Shown in pieces: positions 11,923-24,151 of a stretch of 64,000 nucleotides of DNA. This DNA is from Artocarpus heterophyllus (lineage: Eukaryota > Streptophyta > Magnoliopsida > Rosales > Moraceae). The stretch is from the NCBI GenBank assembly GCA_025403435.1, contig CM046327.1, positions 14,376,218 through 14,440,217 on the forward strand, written 5' to 3'. Numbering within the stretch: position 1 is the first letter of the stretch; the number at the start of each line of letters is the position of its first letter. Made by a program: the position numbers and the translations under genes. Below the pieces are notes generated by a model that made no database searches, was not told the DNA's origin, and worked only from the letters and a program-made list of their open reading frames with translations.

Positions 11923-13013
11923 ATCTTCCCTCCTTAACAATTTTCGTCCTCGAAAATCAGCACCTTCATAGGCAGTTCATCTTCCTTGTCATCCTTGTTC
12001 GTTCTTGACATACTTCCTTGATCACTACTTTTTCATTAAAACTGAGCCTTTATCTTGAAGCTTCAACAATTTTCATCATATTCTTGACATATTCCTTTAA
12101 ATTGCACACCACACTTTTGCTGCGCAACTCTGATCTTCCAACATTTGAGCGCAGTTTCCATTCATCTAAGGGTTTAGCATTCTATTATTGAATGCTATTC
12201 TTAGAAATAGGGTTCATTTTCATTCTAATCTCTTCATTTCCTTCTAAAGATCAAGGTCACCCGACCACAAAATCCATAATTTTCGGTTCTATATCCATTC
12301 TAAAATGACATTTTGCCGTAATTTTTCTCATAACGTATAATTTCCAGCTTCCATCCTCCAATCTGTGAGGTTTCCGCTGCCAGATTGGGCATCGTTGTCT
12401 TAATCGTATTTCCCATCCGGGCAGTTACGAGTTCATTCGCATGCCTCAGCTTAGCGAAGGAGTGCTTAAGCTCTATCAAATCACATAATTAATGATCTAA
12501 CGTCAACTTGCTCTCAGGCACTCTCGTTCTATAGAGCACCAAAAATCACTTCAGACCTTCTTTATTCCATTATCTTAATCCACTTTTTCTCGTTATGCGT
12601 GTAGCCAATACATAATAACTACAACAGAGTAATATTGGCTCCTACGGAGACACCATTGTGCGCCTAAACATCCTAACGTGTCACAAGCTCATCTTCATGA
12701 TTTTGAGCTGTCGGCCATCTGTTGACCATCATTGAGCACGTTTTATCATCGTTGACTTGATATCGCTAATAGACAACGACTACTGTCGAGTTGCGAGGAC
12801 ATTCTAGCATATATCATCACATTCATCCTTTGACTTTTGCCTTCTCGTTGTTCATCTGGGTGCGCCGATATCAAAGGCTACCCCCAACATAAATACGTAT
12901 TCAGTAAATTCTAACTTTTCTTTCTACTTAACTTAACTTACTTACTTGAGCTATGGTGTAGCGGACATATGACAGCGCGAAATGGGATGGCAGGATACTG
13001 CTCTGATACCACC
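11923..13013 (-). other. family A internal region, non-coding
   Basis: 1091 bp bounded by polypurine tract and primer site. It keeps the complement of 'tttcgaggacgaaaattgtt', the conserved end of the pol-3' region of Tekay-like elements, but has no open frame of useful length. Confidence 0.85.
12999..13011 (-). other. primer binding site (initiator tRNA-Met) of family A element
   Basis: Minus-strand TGGTATCAGAGCA, complementary to the 3' end of plant initiator tRNA-Met, two bases inside the LTR. Confidence 0.85.
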
Positions 13014-16000
13014 TGTGACGACCCGCCTTTTCGGGCAGTCACTTTACTTTCATAAACATAGTTTCATAAACAGTAATCTTACTTACTTAGTAAGAAAATA
13101 CTGTAATAAATTTTTTTTTCTTTCCTTAAACGTTCTTTAAAATTGATGCGACCTCTGTCGCATTCAAGTGGAGACATCGCTCAACACTTGTCCTTAAAAT
13201 CATTTCAAAACGTTTCTTAAAACTTAATAAGAAACATTTATTAAATCATAGTTTAAAACTTTACTTTATCATTACATAAACAGTTCATAAACTGTATCTT
13301 AAAACTTTGAACACAATTCTTAAAACTCTGGTTTTCTTTAAACTTCGAAAACACAACATTAAACAATAGAAAACATTTTCTTTACGTAGCGGAAGCAAAC
13401 AGTGATGGTATCCATACCCAAATCTTCGCATCTGTCCTCCGCAGCACCCAGCTCTTCTAACGGGTCCTATTGGTCACCCATAAATTACCTACAGCATGAA
13501 AAACTTTTAATGAGCTTTCGCTCAGCAAGTTCAAACATAATCTCACAAAGCATTTAAATATGCTTTAAAACTTTTCTCATGAAAACCTTTCTCTTGAAAC
13601 GTTCTTCATGAACGTTTTCCATAAACATTTCTGAAACGTTTTACATAAACGTTTTTCATAGAACATTTCTGAAAATGATTTTCATAAAACATTTCTGAAA
13701 CGTTTTTCTTAAAACGTCATTCGTAAACCTTTTCTTGATAACATGAAATGTTTTTCATAAACATTTAATGTAAAACCTTTCTCTTAAAACATTTCTTGAA
13801 CGTTTTTCTTAAAACGTCGTTCATAAACCGTCTCTTGAAAACATGAAAATGTTTTTCATAAACACTTGTCATAAAACATTTCTCTGAATGTTTTCCATAA
13901 CATAGCATATAAACATTTCATGGAAGGCATTCAAGCAACATTAGAATGCATGACTTCATTTATGCTCAATTATTAACTTTAATTATGAGCCTTTTATGAA
14001 CATTCTATAAACTTAAATATTCATTTCTTTCTCAATCTTTATTCTTGTTCTTTAACTTTCTTTATCTTATAACTTTCCTTTTCCTTACTTTACTTTAGTG
14101 TTCGTACCAACTCATTAATCATGAGATCATAAACATGATGCTTCCCTTGTGGAAGACTTGAGACCATCAAACATTGAGGTCTTGTACCTCACCTTTAGGA
14201 GGTCAAACTTTAATTTCACTTTCATTACCTCATAACAAAGAGGCTGGTACGACACTTTCTTTTTATCTTAACGTTACCTTCTTATTAACTTTAGTGAGCA
14301 TTTCAAATGCAATCACATCATATGCAATACACTTGCAATTCATAGCTTGTACTATAAAATTTATTGCATAACAGATGCAACATATTGCACAATAAATGCA
14401 ACATAAAATGCAAACACATTTTACTAATCATAATTTGCATTCTAACACTCATTGCATAACAAATGCAACATATTGCTTAATAAATACATCATAAAATGCA
14501 AACACATTGTGCAAACTATAACTTTTATTCTTAAATTTATTGCACATCAAATGCAACTTATTGCATAGCAAATGCATCATTAAACCTTTAACTTAAACTA
14601 TAAAACATTATGCATTGTCATAATGCAAAACATACTTTCAATACTTTGAAAATCATAACTTAAACTTTTAAATAACGTTATGCATATCAATATGCAAATA
14701 AACCTTTAACATAACGATTGCAAATTCATTGCAAATCTTTTTCTTGAACTTTAAAACTTCTTGCATAATAAATGCAAACATACTTTAAAAACAACTTGCT
14801 TAACAATTGCAAACACATTTGCAAACATATAAATAAGCATTTAAAAATCATTTACTTCATGCTGTAGGTGAGGTTTGAAACTTACCCAAACTATGCTCTA
14901 GCGTTCTCTATTCCGTTCCTTTCTCGTTCCTTTTCCTTTCCATTGGTCGGCTTTTGTGTCCTGATCATACGACAGCCGACTCATTAATTAACTTTCTTTA
15001 TTATCAATCCACTCGATTGATAATAAAACGTAAACATTAATCATTCATTCCTTATTCATAACTTGGTATACTATCGGTCTACCATTCAGTTTACTCAACC
15101 TTATAAACCATCAGTTTACATTTCCTTCAATTAACCTTGTAACCCACCGGGGTTACATTTCCTTTTAACTTTGTAACCCATCGGTTACCACTCGTTTACT
15201 TAAAACATTCATCGTTAAATCTTGATCTCACATGACCGTTACGTTACTTAACGTATCACGGAACATTTTCCATCTAATAACATTATGCTAAATCGGAGTG
15301 TTCAACTCCGTTCTAGCCGTTTCCTTAAAAATGACGATTTTACCCTTAACGGGTTTTTCGTCACCTTATAACGTTATAAAACCTATTCTTACATAAAACA
15401 GTGTAACAATCACTGATCATGCATTTCATAAATTTCTATGAAAGCATCTAAAACAATTCATACTGCAGTCGAGATTCCTACTTACTTGAACTCCAAGCTA
15501 AGCAGATCCAGTTGTATCTCGCTGCATCTACAGTATATGAAGCATCCTCTGCAGTGCTCCTCGAGCGACCATGAATGGCTAGGAATTCTTCCTGGAGATT
15601 ATACATTCTTGAAAATGTCATTCTGGACTCCGATACTACTGTTTGAATCGCCTCGATCTGCGTGCAGTCGGTACCAGATGATTTTCATCGGAGTAGAATT
15701 AGCTCGAACGGAGGTCACCATTGCGTTCAGAGCGTCGAAACGAGTCGGGAGGCGGTCTCGGATCTTCGATCGGAGGTCCGGATCACAAAATCCCATTTTG
15801 CCCTTGGACCGGCCATTGACCGGCGTTGACCGCCGTTGACCGGTGGCTGTTGGCTCCGTTGAGGGCTGAGCTCGAGCCTACCCCCCCTAATTCGACCCTC
15901 CTGAGTCGATTGGTGGGGTCAATTTCACCCAATTCGGCCTCCATCTGCTCCAATCGAGGATGGATTTCTCGGCTAACACCGGCGGCTCCGATCTCGGTCC

Positions 16001-16989
16001 TCCGGCGACGGTAGCCCAAAATTGACTTGGGCGTTTTCTTCCCCGTGTCCCTATGAGTGTTTTCCCTACAATGGGGCAGCTCAACACCACGTGGAACGGC
16101 GGCCCGAAGCTCCCCACGGCGGCGCACCAAGGCGGAGGTCGTTCTCCGGTGACCGGCCGTCATTTCGTGAAATTGAGGTACCGAATTTCTTCCTCTCGGT
16201 CCTCTGAAGGTGTTTGTGCCTTCAATTTGGCACAAAACGGCCTAAAATGGCCAACCCAACCTCACCCACGGCGGCTCACAGCGGGTGCCTTCGTTCTCCG
16301 GCGAGGGGCGGCGGAACGGAGCAATTGATCAAGGGGTCTTGGTCGCCGTCGCCCTCTGATCATTTTGGCACCGGCGGTGTGTCACACCGCCACCAGGCAC
16401 GACGGCTGCGACGGCGGCGACGGGGCAACTCCGGCGAAGCCTTTCCAGCCAAAATTGAGCTGGAAAATTGGTACCATCTTGTTCCTCTCCTCACACTGAG
16501 TCCATAGACACCAAAATCACGTCGATTGGTGGTCAGACGGCGGAGAAACGACGTTGGAAAAATATGGGTTTCGCCGCCACTTTGGGCGGCGCGTGGGCCC
16601 TCCTCCGGCGGCTATTTGGGTGGCACGACACCTCGTTGGACTCAGCTCAACGAGAGCTTCCCACTGGTATGGGAGGTGTCGAAAAATAACGCCGGAATCT
16701 CAAACGAGATTTGAGGAGAGAGAGAGAAAATCTAGAGAGAGAAAGAGGAGAGAGAAAGTCTCGAATTTTGCCCTCAATTTTCTGATTTTTTTTCTTTTTT
16801 TTTTCTTTTTCTTTTATAAAAGTATAAAAAGAAATTGTGGTCCACACAATTCAATTCTTATACTGCGTTGCTCTAACACTGTATAATTTTCCATCTTATT
16901 ATACAGTATTTTTTCTTTAATTGTACTTTGTCTTAACATAATCTTTAATTTAATGCATTTTTAATGCACTAAAAATCTCGGGTGTTACA
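13014..16989 (-). repeat. family A LTR, upstream copy (3976 bp)
   Basis: Partner of 7898-11922. In element orientation it is the 5' LTR, beginning TGTAACACCCGAG at 16989 and ending GGGTCGTCACA at 13014. Near that end it carries the GC hairpin motif CCCGAAAAGGCGGG. Confidence 0.92.
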
Positions 16990-17885
16990 ATAGTTTCATC
17001 AACTATTTTTCTCGTAGCCACCTCACACTTAGTGAGTCCTGAAAAGATAAAAATATAAGGGAATGAGCGACAATATGCTCAGTAGAGAAAACCATTACTT
17101 ACCTTTAGGTTTTTATCATTACCACATTTAAACCTGCATGGTTAGTTAATACTCATCATTATCCAGATTATGAGATTTATTATAATCATATTCTGTGGAT
17201 ACCATAGTTAATCATTACCAAGTTTCATACATATACATATATACAAATGTTACAGTTCATCATTATTCCTAAGTACCCACGTTCAATAGAGTATCACTCA
17301 ACTCATCGAAACCCAAATAGGCGCGCTTGATCACCCTCTAAATATTCCAAGGGTGTTCCGGTGAGGGGACATCAAGCCCCGAGTCCTCACCAAGTCGATT
17401 CTTGTACAGTGTGTTCTGGGACTTTCAACCCAAGGAAGCGTCATCACCTTCCCCCTATTTTACCTTTTAGGGTATTCATACCCAATGACGTAACCGCCGC
17501 CCTCTTCACGTCTCACCATTTCTCTATATTCAATCATTATTAATAGAGTCAGTTTTTCTAACCATGCTTCTCAATTTATAACATGTGTCAATTCATTATG
17601 TTTCTCGCCGTACAATACAAGACGAGTCCATGTCATAGTTTCATATGTGATACTCATATAATAACAGTTCAACATAGATATATATATATATATATCTTGC
17701 GGTAAAACAATCAATTTTAATTCCATAAAAACCTCACAAAAGATGAGTAATAGAATCCCTACCTTCCAAGCTTATCAACAATCTTTAAATCCCAGAATCA
17801 ATTAACGTTAGCTCCACACTCCCTTGATCCTAAGGCGTGCATAAGGACAATTAAAACTAAAGCACAACATACAACCACATTCATA

Positions 17886-18270
17886 AATAAATCATGTGTA
17901 AATCCATCTTATTAGTGTGCCATTAAAGCCTTTATGCAATTTTTTTTTAAATACCACAGTAAACAATTTTTGTCTTAACACAATATAAAATTAAACAAGT
18001 AATCTATATGTTTTAGTCCCTAATAAGATTCATCAATCACTTAGGATAATATTGGAAATGTTGCAAGACCTTAATGAATTAGGTGGTGAGCAAAGATAGG
18101 TTCTTGGTTCAGGTTAGCAGCTGGTATACCATGACAAACTGACAGGTTTACTAGTTTCCAATCTGAAAATTGAAAAATTCATAGAAAATAAAATACAACT
18201 CCGATTTAGGTTTATGATAACTCGTTAGAAAGCTTAGGATGTCTACTTTTTAAATATGCAAACCAATTTA
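17886..18270. other. segment present only in the family B solo LTR
   Basis: Flanking bases align directly to each other in both LTRs of the 35241-43447 element, while these ~385 bp have no counterpart there. Either an insertion here or a deletion in the younger lineage. AT-rich, no frame. Confidence 0.65.
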
Positions 18271-19158
18271 TAAAATTCATTTTAATTTAATCCTAAAATT
18301 TCAAGAAATAGCCACTGCCCATAGAGGTATTACAAAGTTTATGGAATGTCAAATTTTTCTTTAACCCAAAACATATTATCCTTGTTTAAAATCTTAAAAC
18401 CATTCCAAAATATGCAGCTTGCATTATATAATCACAATAAACATATTTTCATGAGTTTTATACCAAAATCATCATCAAACCATATCTCTAGCCTTTTTTA
18501 CAAATAAGGGTGAAAACATGCTTATGTCAAACTTTCTCATTCAAAACCATAAAATCTAAATTATACAGCAAAATAAATGAGCAATTTCAAAGTAAAGATG
18601 GTAGATAAGACTAGGTTAATTTTCTAAAATCTTACCTTAAAATCTCATTGAAAACTTTAAGTCATCAATTTAAGAGATTAAAGCTCAAGTTCAACTTTAG
18701 CATTGGGACTTTTGAATCACATGGGGCTGGGTTTCTCAGGCTTAGAGAGCAGAAGAAGGAAGAAGAAGAAGAGAACGAGAGGAAGACATTTCAAGGAGGA
18801 AGGGAAAGAAAAGTGTTGCACGGAGAAAAGAAAATGAATGTATGATTTTCTTCGTTGGAGGGCCCGATTGAAAGAAAATAATAAGAAGTGGGAGACAAGT
18901 AGGTGAAGCATTAAGTGCATTATGTCTCATTCGAAGACTTTAGTTCATATAATGCCAAATGACATTTTAATAATTAATTTGATGTTTCAAGAGCGTTTCA
19001 GTAAATTTACTAAATAGATATAAAAAAATTTTAGAAAATTTTGAAATAGATATAAATAAATAGGATGAAATAGATTTTAGATGAAATAAATTTTAGTTAG
19101 CACATTAATAATTAATTTAATTACCATATTACCTATTAAGAAAATAATGGGTGTCACA

Positions 19159-20600
19159 ATAATTAATCAATCATAATTGTTTTTTGCCATTTTATATGAG
19201 GACCTTTTGTAATAAGAAATTTTAATTAAAAATGGAGTGGAGAGTACAGAGACAAAAGGAGTGCGTGGGTAGAACCTTCTTTTTTTTTTTTATAGGCGAG
19301 TTTTTTAGCCAGTCTACTGAATAAATTTTCATTAATTATTAACATCTATGGGCTTCAACTTGCTTTGGTTCACGGAATTATTTTCATCTTTCCTTTTTTT
19401 GGTCTCATTTATTACTTCTACTTTTCCTAATTCCATGATTTTCGTATAATTTATTATCTCGACATATTGTGGCACGAACTACTCCATGATTGAAGGATAA
19501 TTATCCACTTCATAGTTGATCGCTCCCATCCCATGCACTCATAATTAACTTTGTTGGGTCTAACCCCCTCTTTTCACAATAGCTAAAGAACTTAACGTGC
19601 TTATGCTCTTGTCGGCACTTTACTCATTTTGACTAAAGACTAAATAATATATAGCTTATTAAAAAAAAAGAAAGAAAAAAAGAAGACTAGAGATAGAAGA
19701 AAAGTCACTCATTAACAGTAATATTCCCTTGTCAAAAATTAACATCTAGTCCGTAACACAAGGAAGTAGTGATTCTCAAAATAGAAAATGCATATCACAT
19801 GACATGTTTTACTAGCCATACATTTTTGCGTCTTTTCTCGATGCGGACCTCATTGAAAAGTTTTGTTTTTGTTTATTAAGTCTAGTTAAAATTATCCAAT
19901 CTTTTTCAAATACAAAAAAAAAAAAACAATACAGTTATCTACTAATTGATTGCTTTTTCAATAATTACGGTAAAACTTTCTGCCTTGAAGGGCTGGTCCA
20001 CGGAAAGACAAGAGTGTATAATAAACTTTGAACTTTTTTTTTTTAATAATTTTATATATAAATTTTCATAAAAAATTATATTCTAACCTATTTTTTTTTA
20101 AATTATATTCTGTCTCCTTGAAATTATATTTCACCTTTTTAAAATTAATTTTACCTTTTATTATATTAATTCAGTCACACGTCCCTCCAATTCACTGGTA
20201 TCTCTATTCACTAATTTTGCTGGCCCGAGTTACTGTTTGACATTATAGAACCCTTTTGTTGTTAGATTGGACCAACAAACACATTCAAAATCTGCATGCA
20301 AAATCCTTGGCGCCCCATGACCTACCTAAATACGAAACCAAATAATACACCCCTCATTACTTCCCTCCACGAGATCCGTCTGCTTCCGTCTCGGCAAAAT
20401 GACCATAATACCCTCAATGCTTACCAATTTTAATCTTTTACGATTTTCGACAACGCCAATTTTGCAAAGCGAACACCGACAATGGAACGTGAAAAGCGGG
20501 AATTAATTTGCGGCAAAGGCAAATGGAGTAAATAAGAAAAACAAAGGAAAATTGTATTAGAAAAATAAGAAAAAGAAAAATCTTTTTAACTTCCATATTG
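19159..20600. other. intergenic, upstream of GT34 gene
   Basis: AT-rich with A/T homopolymers (19660, 19910, 20035). No gene or repeat recognised. Confidence 0.5.
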
Positions 20601-20617
20601 TGTCGGTTTATTACCTC

Positions 20618-20623
20618 CACGTG
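20618..20623 (+). promoter_or_regulatory. G-box CACGTG upstream of GT34 gene
   Basis: CACGTG within ccacgtgtcatgg, ~350 bp before the start codon and ~140 bp before the TATA box. This core is bound by bHLH/bZIP factors and resembles an ABA-response element. Function inferred from position only. Confidence 0.5.
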
Positions 20624-20759
20624 TCATGGTCAAGAGTTGGAAAACTTAGAAATATCCCGCCACGTAGGCATTGAGAAGTGGGACCCAGTTTCTGCCTTGC
20701 CTTTGTGGGGCTTGGCGCATTATAGCACGGTTGCATCCTTTTTAGAGACGAGACGACAC

Positions 20760-20766
20760 TATAAAA
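20760..20766 (+). promoter_or_regulatory. TATA box of GT34 gene
   Basis: TATAAAA within cactataaaacg, followed about 30 bp later by CT-rich sequence typical of plant transcription starts. This implies a 5' UTR of about 170 bp. Confidence 0.65.
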
Positions 20767-20967
20767 CGAACCAACAAAAGTCGTTCACCTCACTTCACAC
20801 TCTCGTTTATCCTACACCCCCTATAGAGAGAGAAGAGACATAAGAGAAGCTCACAAACTCCAACAATTGCGCCAAATTCAACCGTCACCACTTGGTCGCT
20901 ATCGCTCTAAGACAAAAAGCAGCCCCAAAGTCCCTACTTCAACTGTCCTTCTCTCTCTTCCTTAACA

Positions 20968-22347
20968 ATGGTCTCGCCTGAACTCTCTGATCACTACGAA
21001 AAGTCGTACCGGATGGCGAAACCCTCTCTCAGGAGCAAAGCCTCCCTCTGGATTTCCGACGGCTTCCTCTTCCTCGGCGGGGCCTTACTCGCCGTTTTAC
21101 TGATTTGGTCTCTGTGGTCAATCGCAAGCCCTAGCCCCAATCCAAGCTCTGATTTTCTCCGCTCGGAGGTTAACCCCAGGGGTAAGGAAGCTACGCCGAG
21201 GGAGATAAATTGCGCCGAGGGTGAAACGCACGGTGCTAACATGCACCGCGACTCGCCGGAGAGGAACTTCTACGACTCGCCGGAGCTGAGCTACTCGATC
21301 GGGTCGCCGGTGATGGATTGGGACGAGAAGAGGAGAGATTGGCTGAGGAAGAACCCATCGTTCGCCGCTGGAGCTAGCGATAGGATTTTTATGCTCACGG
21401 GATCACAGCCCTCCACGTGTAAGAATCCTATTGGGGATCATTTGTTGCTCAGATTCTTCAAGAATAAAGTTGACTACTGCAGAATCCACGGCTACGATAT
21501 CTTCTACAACAATGCGTTGCTCCACCCGAACATGGGCTCGTATTGGGCCAAGCTCCCGGTGGTGCGGGCCGCAATGATGGCCCATCCTGAGGCCGAGTGG
21601 ATCTGGTGGGTCGACTCGGACGCGTTGTTCACCGACATGGAGTTCAAGCTTCCGTTGGAACGTTACAAGGATCACAACCTCGTTGTTCATGGGTGGGCCA
21701 ACCTGATTCACGAGAAGCACAGTTGGACGGGTCTCAACGCCGGGGTGTTTCTGATCCGGAACTGCCAGTGGTCCATGGACTTCATGGAGAGGTGGGCCCA
21801 GATGGGCCCACAGACGCCAGAGTACGAGAAATGGGGCTCGGTTCTGCGGTCAACGTTCCCAGACAAGGTTTTCCCGGAGTCAGACGATCAGACGGGGCTG
21901 GCTTACTTGATCTACAAGGAGAAGGAGAAATGGGCGGACAGGATTTACTTGGAGAGCGAGTACTACTTCGAAGGGTATTGGGAAGAGATCGTGAGAACTC
22001 TCGATAATATCACGGAGAAGTATTTGGATATCGAGAAGAAGGACGAGAAATTGAGGAGGAGACACGCGGAGAAGGTGAGCGAGCAATACGGTGCGTTTAG
22101 GGAGGAGCACTTGGGTGCGGCGGGGCACGGGTTGGGAAGCTGGAGGCGACCGTTCATTACGCATTTCACGGGGTGTCAACCCTGCAGTGGGAACCACAAT
22201 CAGATGTATTCAGGAGAGTCTTGCTGGGAAGGCATGAGAAAGGCGTTGAATTTCGCTGATAATCAGGTGCTTCGCACTTTTGGTTTCATGCACCCGAATC
22301 TACTAGATCCTTCCGTTCATGCGGTGCCGTTTAATTATCCTGCATAG
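20968..22347 (+). CDS. GT34 family glycosyltransferase (galactomannan galactosyltransferase/GT6-like; xyloglucan xylosyltransferase relative)
   Basis: Single-exon 459-aa type II Golgi membrane protein. Residues 1-32 form a basic cytosolic tail, 33-53 (FLFLGGALLAVLLIW...) the signal anchor, then a ~70-residue stem and the catalytic domain from ~135. Visible family signatures are FMLTGSQPSTCKNPIGDHLL (141-160), YWAKLPVVR, WIWWVDSDALFTDM with the metal-binding DSD at 216-218, WTGLNAGVFLIRNCQWSMD (253-271), FPESDDQTGLAYL and HFTGCQPCSGNHN (399-411). One sequon lies at N347. The short N-terminal tail and ~460-aa length fit the GT34 clade of galactomannan alpha-galactosyltransferase/GT6-GT7 better than the xyloglucan XXT1/2 clade. 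The expected role is adding alpha-linked galactose or xylose to a beta-glycan backbone during wall or mucilage polysaccharide synthesis. TATA and poly(A) signals are in place and the frame is intact. Family very sure; donor sugar uncertain. Confidence 0.95.
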   Translation: MVSPELSDHYEKSYRMAKPSLRSKASLWISDGFLFLGGALLAVLLIWSLWSIASPSPNPSSDFLRSEVNPRGKEATPREINCAEGETHGANMHRDSPERNFYDSPELSYSIGSPVMDWDEKRRDWLRKNPSFAAGASDRIFMLTGSQPSTCKNPIGDHLLLRFFKNKVDYCRIHGYDIFYNNALLHPNMGSYWAKLPVVRAAMMAHPEAEWIWWVDSDALFTDMEFKLPLERYKDHNLVVHGWANLIHEKHSWTGLNAGVFLIRNCQWSMDFMERWAQMGPQTPEYEKWGSVLRSTFPDKVFPESDDQTGLAYLIYKEKEKWADRIYLESEYYFEGYWEEIVRTLDNITEKYLDIEKKDEKLRRRHAEKVSEQYGAFREEHLGAAGHGLGSWRRPFITHFTGCQPCSGNHNQMYSGESCWEGMRKALNFADNQVLRTFGFMHPNLLDPSVHAVPFNYPA

Positions 22348-22449
22348 GAGGAAATACATAAGAGCAAACTAATAATAGTATAATATGAAAGTACTACTAG
22401 AATTTGGCATGGTCTATGATATTTGAGAAGGGAGTTTCGAACGTGAAAT

Positions 22450-22455
22450 AATAAA
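22450..22455 (+). terminator. poly(A) signal of GT34 gene
   Basis: AATAAA about 100 bp after the stop codon, followed by T-rich sequence. Confidence 0.5.
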
Positions 22456-22984
22456 TATGCTGTCGTCGAGATTGTATATTATTTCATTCCTTTTACTTTT
22501 TTCAAAGTGCTTTTTTTTTTATAATTTTTTTTATGTGCCAAAGTGCTTTCACTAAAGTGTGTACCTTCCCTTCTGGGGGCTTAAACTAGTGCATGATTGA
22601 AGGAAAATATTTCTCCCTTTTCTTTTTCTTTTTCTTTTTTTTTTTATACGATGACGAAAAGATAATGTCTCTTTGGTGAGTGTCACTGCCGAAATTCATG
22701 ACTAATAGGGTAGATTAGACTTCAATCGGTACAAAACAGATTGAGAATTATAATATACGAAAGTTTTACATTATAGTTATTTTTTATTTTTTATTATAAC
22801 GATTGAAAATTTAATTATTTATAGTTAAAATTTATGAGTTAAAACTAAAATGTCAAATAGATAATAAATTATGGCATTAACGGAATCAAAATCAAGCTTT
22901 TATTACATTTACGGTTTAATATCCTATGCCTCTTCTCATTTTTTAAAGTTGTGTGAGGTCAAAGATTGAAATGAGACAGAATAT

Positions 22985-23200
22985 CCAAACTTAAAAAATT
23001 TGGATTTGATGCATTTGATATATATATTTTTTGTTTTATTTAAATATGTTCCTCAGACATAGCTTTTTGAGCATTATAATTAATTATCATCTAGTACGAC
23101 TTTAAATTGGCGCATTGTTTGAAACAAGGAGTTGACACTTGGAAACTGCCGTCCGCTCTTCAGGTGGATATACAATACAATTGTGATCCCATTGGTCGCA
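22985..23200. repeat. diverged dispersed duplicate, copy 1
   Basis: 'gatgcatttgatata...tttaaatatgttcctcagacatagctt' and 'acaattgtgatcccattggtcgcaatcgg' recur in the same order at about 27035-27200 with many substitutions. Not coding. Confidence 0.5.
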
Positions 23201-23763
23201 ATCGGATTTTAAAATTCAAAACATAATATGGTTTGTTTCAGCCTGGATCATATTATTAAGTGATAGATTACCAAATTTTCCCTCACTTTGCCATCTGGTG
23301 TCGATATCTTTGTTTGTTTGCACTTAATTATGCATATGTAAACCTTGAACCTTCCAACATAACCCATGCCTCATATTTTAATCTGCGACGACACATAAAA
23401 TCTCTATCACGTGAGAGGGATGTTTGTATATATATTATACTAGGTTTTTAGACAGGTATAATGCCGTTATTTCAAATACACACACACATATATATATATG
23501 TAAAATAAAAATAGTGCGAACCCAGCTTATTTGATGTCCGGATCAGGAATAAGATGCTTTTGTTTTTGTTAAAACTCTAAAAAATGATTAAGAGTGGGCA
23601 ACACAGTCAGAAACAATGGTTTTATTGTAGCATGTGAGAACTTTATATTACAGTTTACTTTAGTTTTATATTGTAATAGTTGGAATGATATTTTCTGAAC
23701 AACGTTGCCGAACGTTTTCTAAAGAAAGCATATATCTAAGTTTGCAATTACTTTTTTTTACTG

Positions 23764-24151
23764 TTATTAACACCAATGGCTCTTAAACTTTAAGGTATGA
23801 CATTTTCTTTTAAATTTTAAAAATCACCACTTTGACCCCTAAACTTTCAAAGCTCTTCACTTTGCCTCATGAATCATTGATTTTTTTGTTCAAATAGACG
23901 AAATTAAGTCTACAGGATTTATACATTGGAGTGATAAAATTTCATTTTTGCCCTTACAGGTAGAATCATGTAGGCTTAATTTCTTCTATTTGAACAAAAA
24001 ATAAAAAACTTAGGGGACAAAGTGAGGAGTTTTAAAAGTTCCAAAGGCATAGGGGTGCTTTTCAAAGTTCAAAGGGACAACTAAGGGGTTTTGAAGTTTA
24101 GGGAGCAAAATGAGAGAAATGCGAAAGTCTAGGGGTCATTAGTGTTAATAA
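23764..24151. mobile_element. foldback MITE, 388 bp
   Basis: The left end TTATTAACACCAATGGCTC matches the complement of the right end, TTATTAACACTAATGACCC. The complementarity continues inward (tttgttcaaatagacgaaattaag against cttaatttcttctatttgaacaaa), so most of the element folds into one imperfect hairpin. No coding capacity. No target duplication identified, so the superfamily is left open. Confidence 0.75.

Larger units (their letters stand above)
7898..16989 (-). mobile_element. family A non-autonomous LTR retrotransposon (LARD-like, 9.1 kb)
   Basis: Two long direct repeats (7898-11922 and 13014-16989) with TG...CA ends flank 1091 bp. The outer flanks are a perfect 5-bp target duplication ATAGT (7893-7897 and 16990-16994). 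On the minus strand a primer site TGGTATCAGAGCA (complement of 12999-13011) adjoins the LTR end, and a polypurine tract (complement of 11923-11937) adjoins the other LTR start. LTRs of ~4 kb with no gag-pol fit large retrotransposon derivatives mobilised in trans by a Ty3/gypsy relative. It sits inside the family B solo LTR. Confidence 0.92.
7588..19158 (-). mobile_element. family B solo LTR, split by element A
   Basis: Two separated pieces, 7588-7897 and 16995-19158, form one LTR in minus orientation. It starts TGTGACACCC (19158) and ends with the complement of TGTAACGTCCCTATATGGGG (7588). Both pieces match the LTRs of the 35241-43447 element, including the MRGHQAPSPHQ-coding shadow and the 'ccccatataggggcgttaca' end. 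Flanks GTAAT (7583-7587) and ATAAT (19159-19163) look like a 5-bp target duplication with one mismatch. No primer site or coding interior, so it is a solo LTR from recombination. It is ~2.47 kb against ~1.97 kb in the other copies, mostly because of an extra block at about 17886-18270. Confidence 0.85.

Noticed and set aside
7898..16989. A 5-kb tandem segmental duplication of host DNA.
   Set aside because: TG...CA ends, a primer site, a polypurine tract and a 5-bp ATAGT target duplication show these are LTRs of one element.
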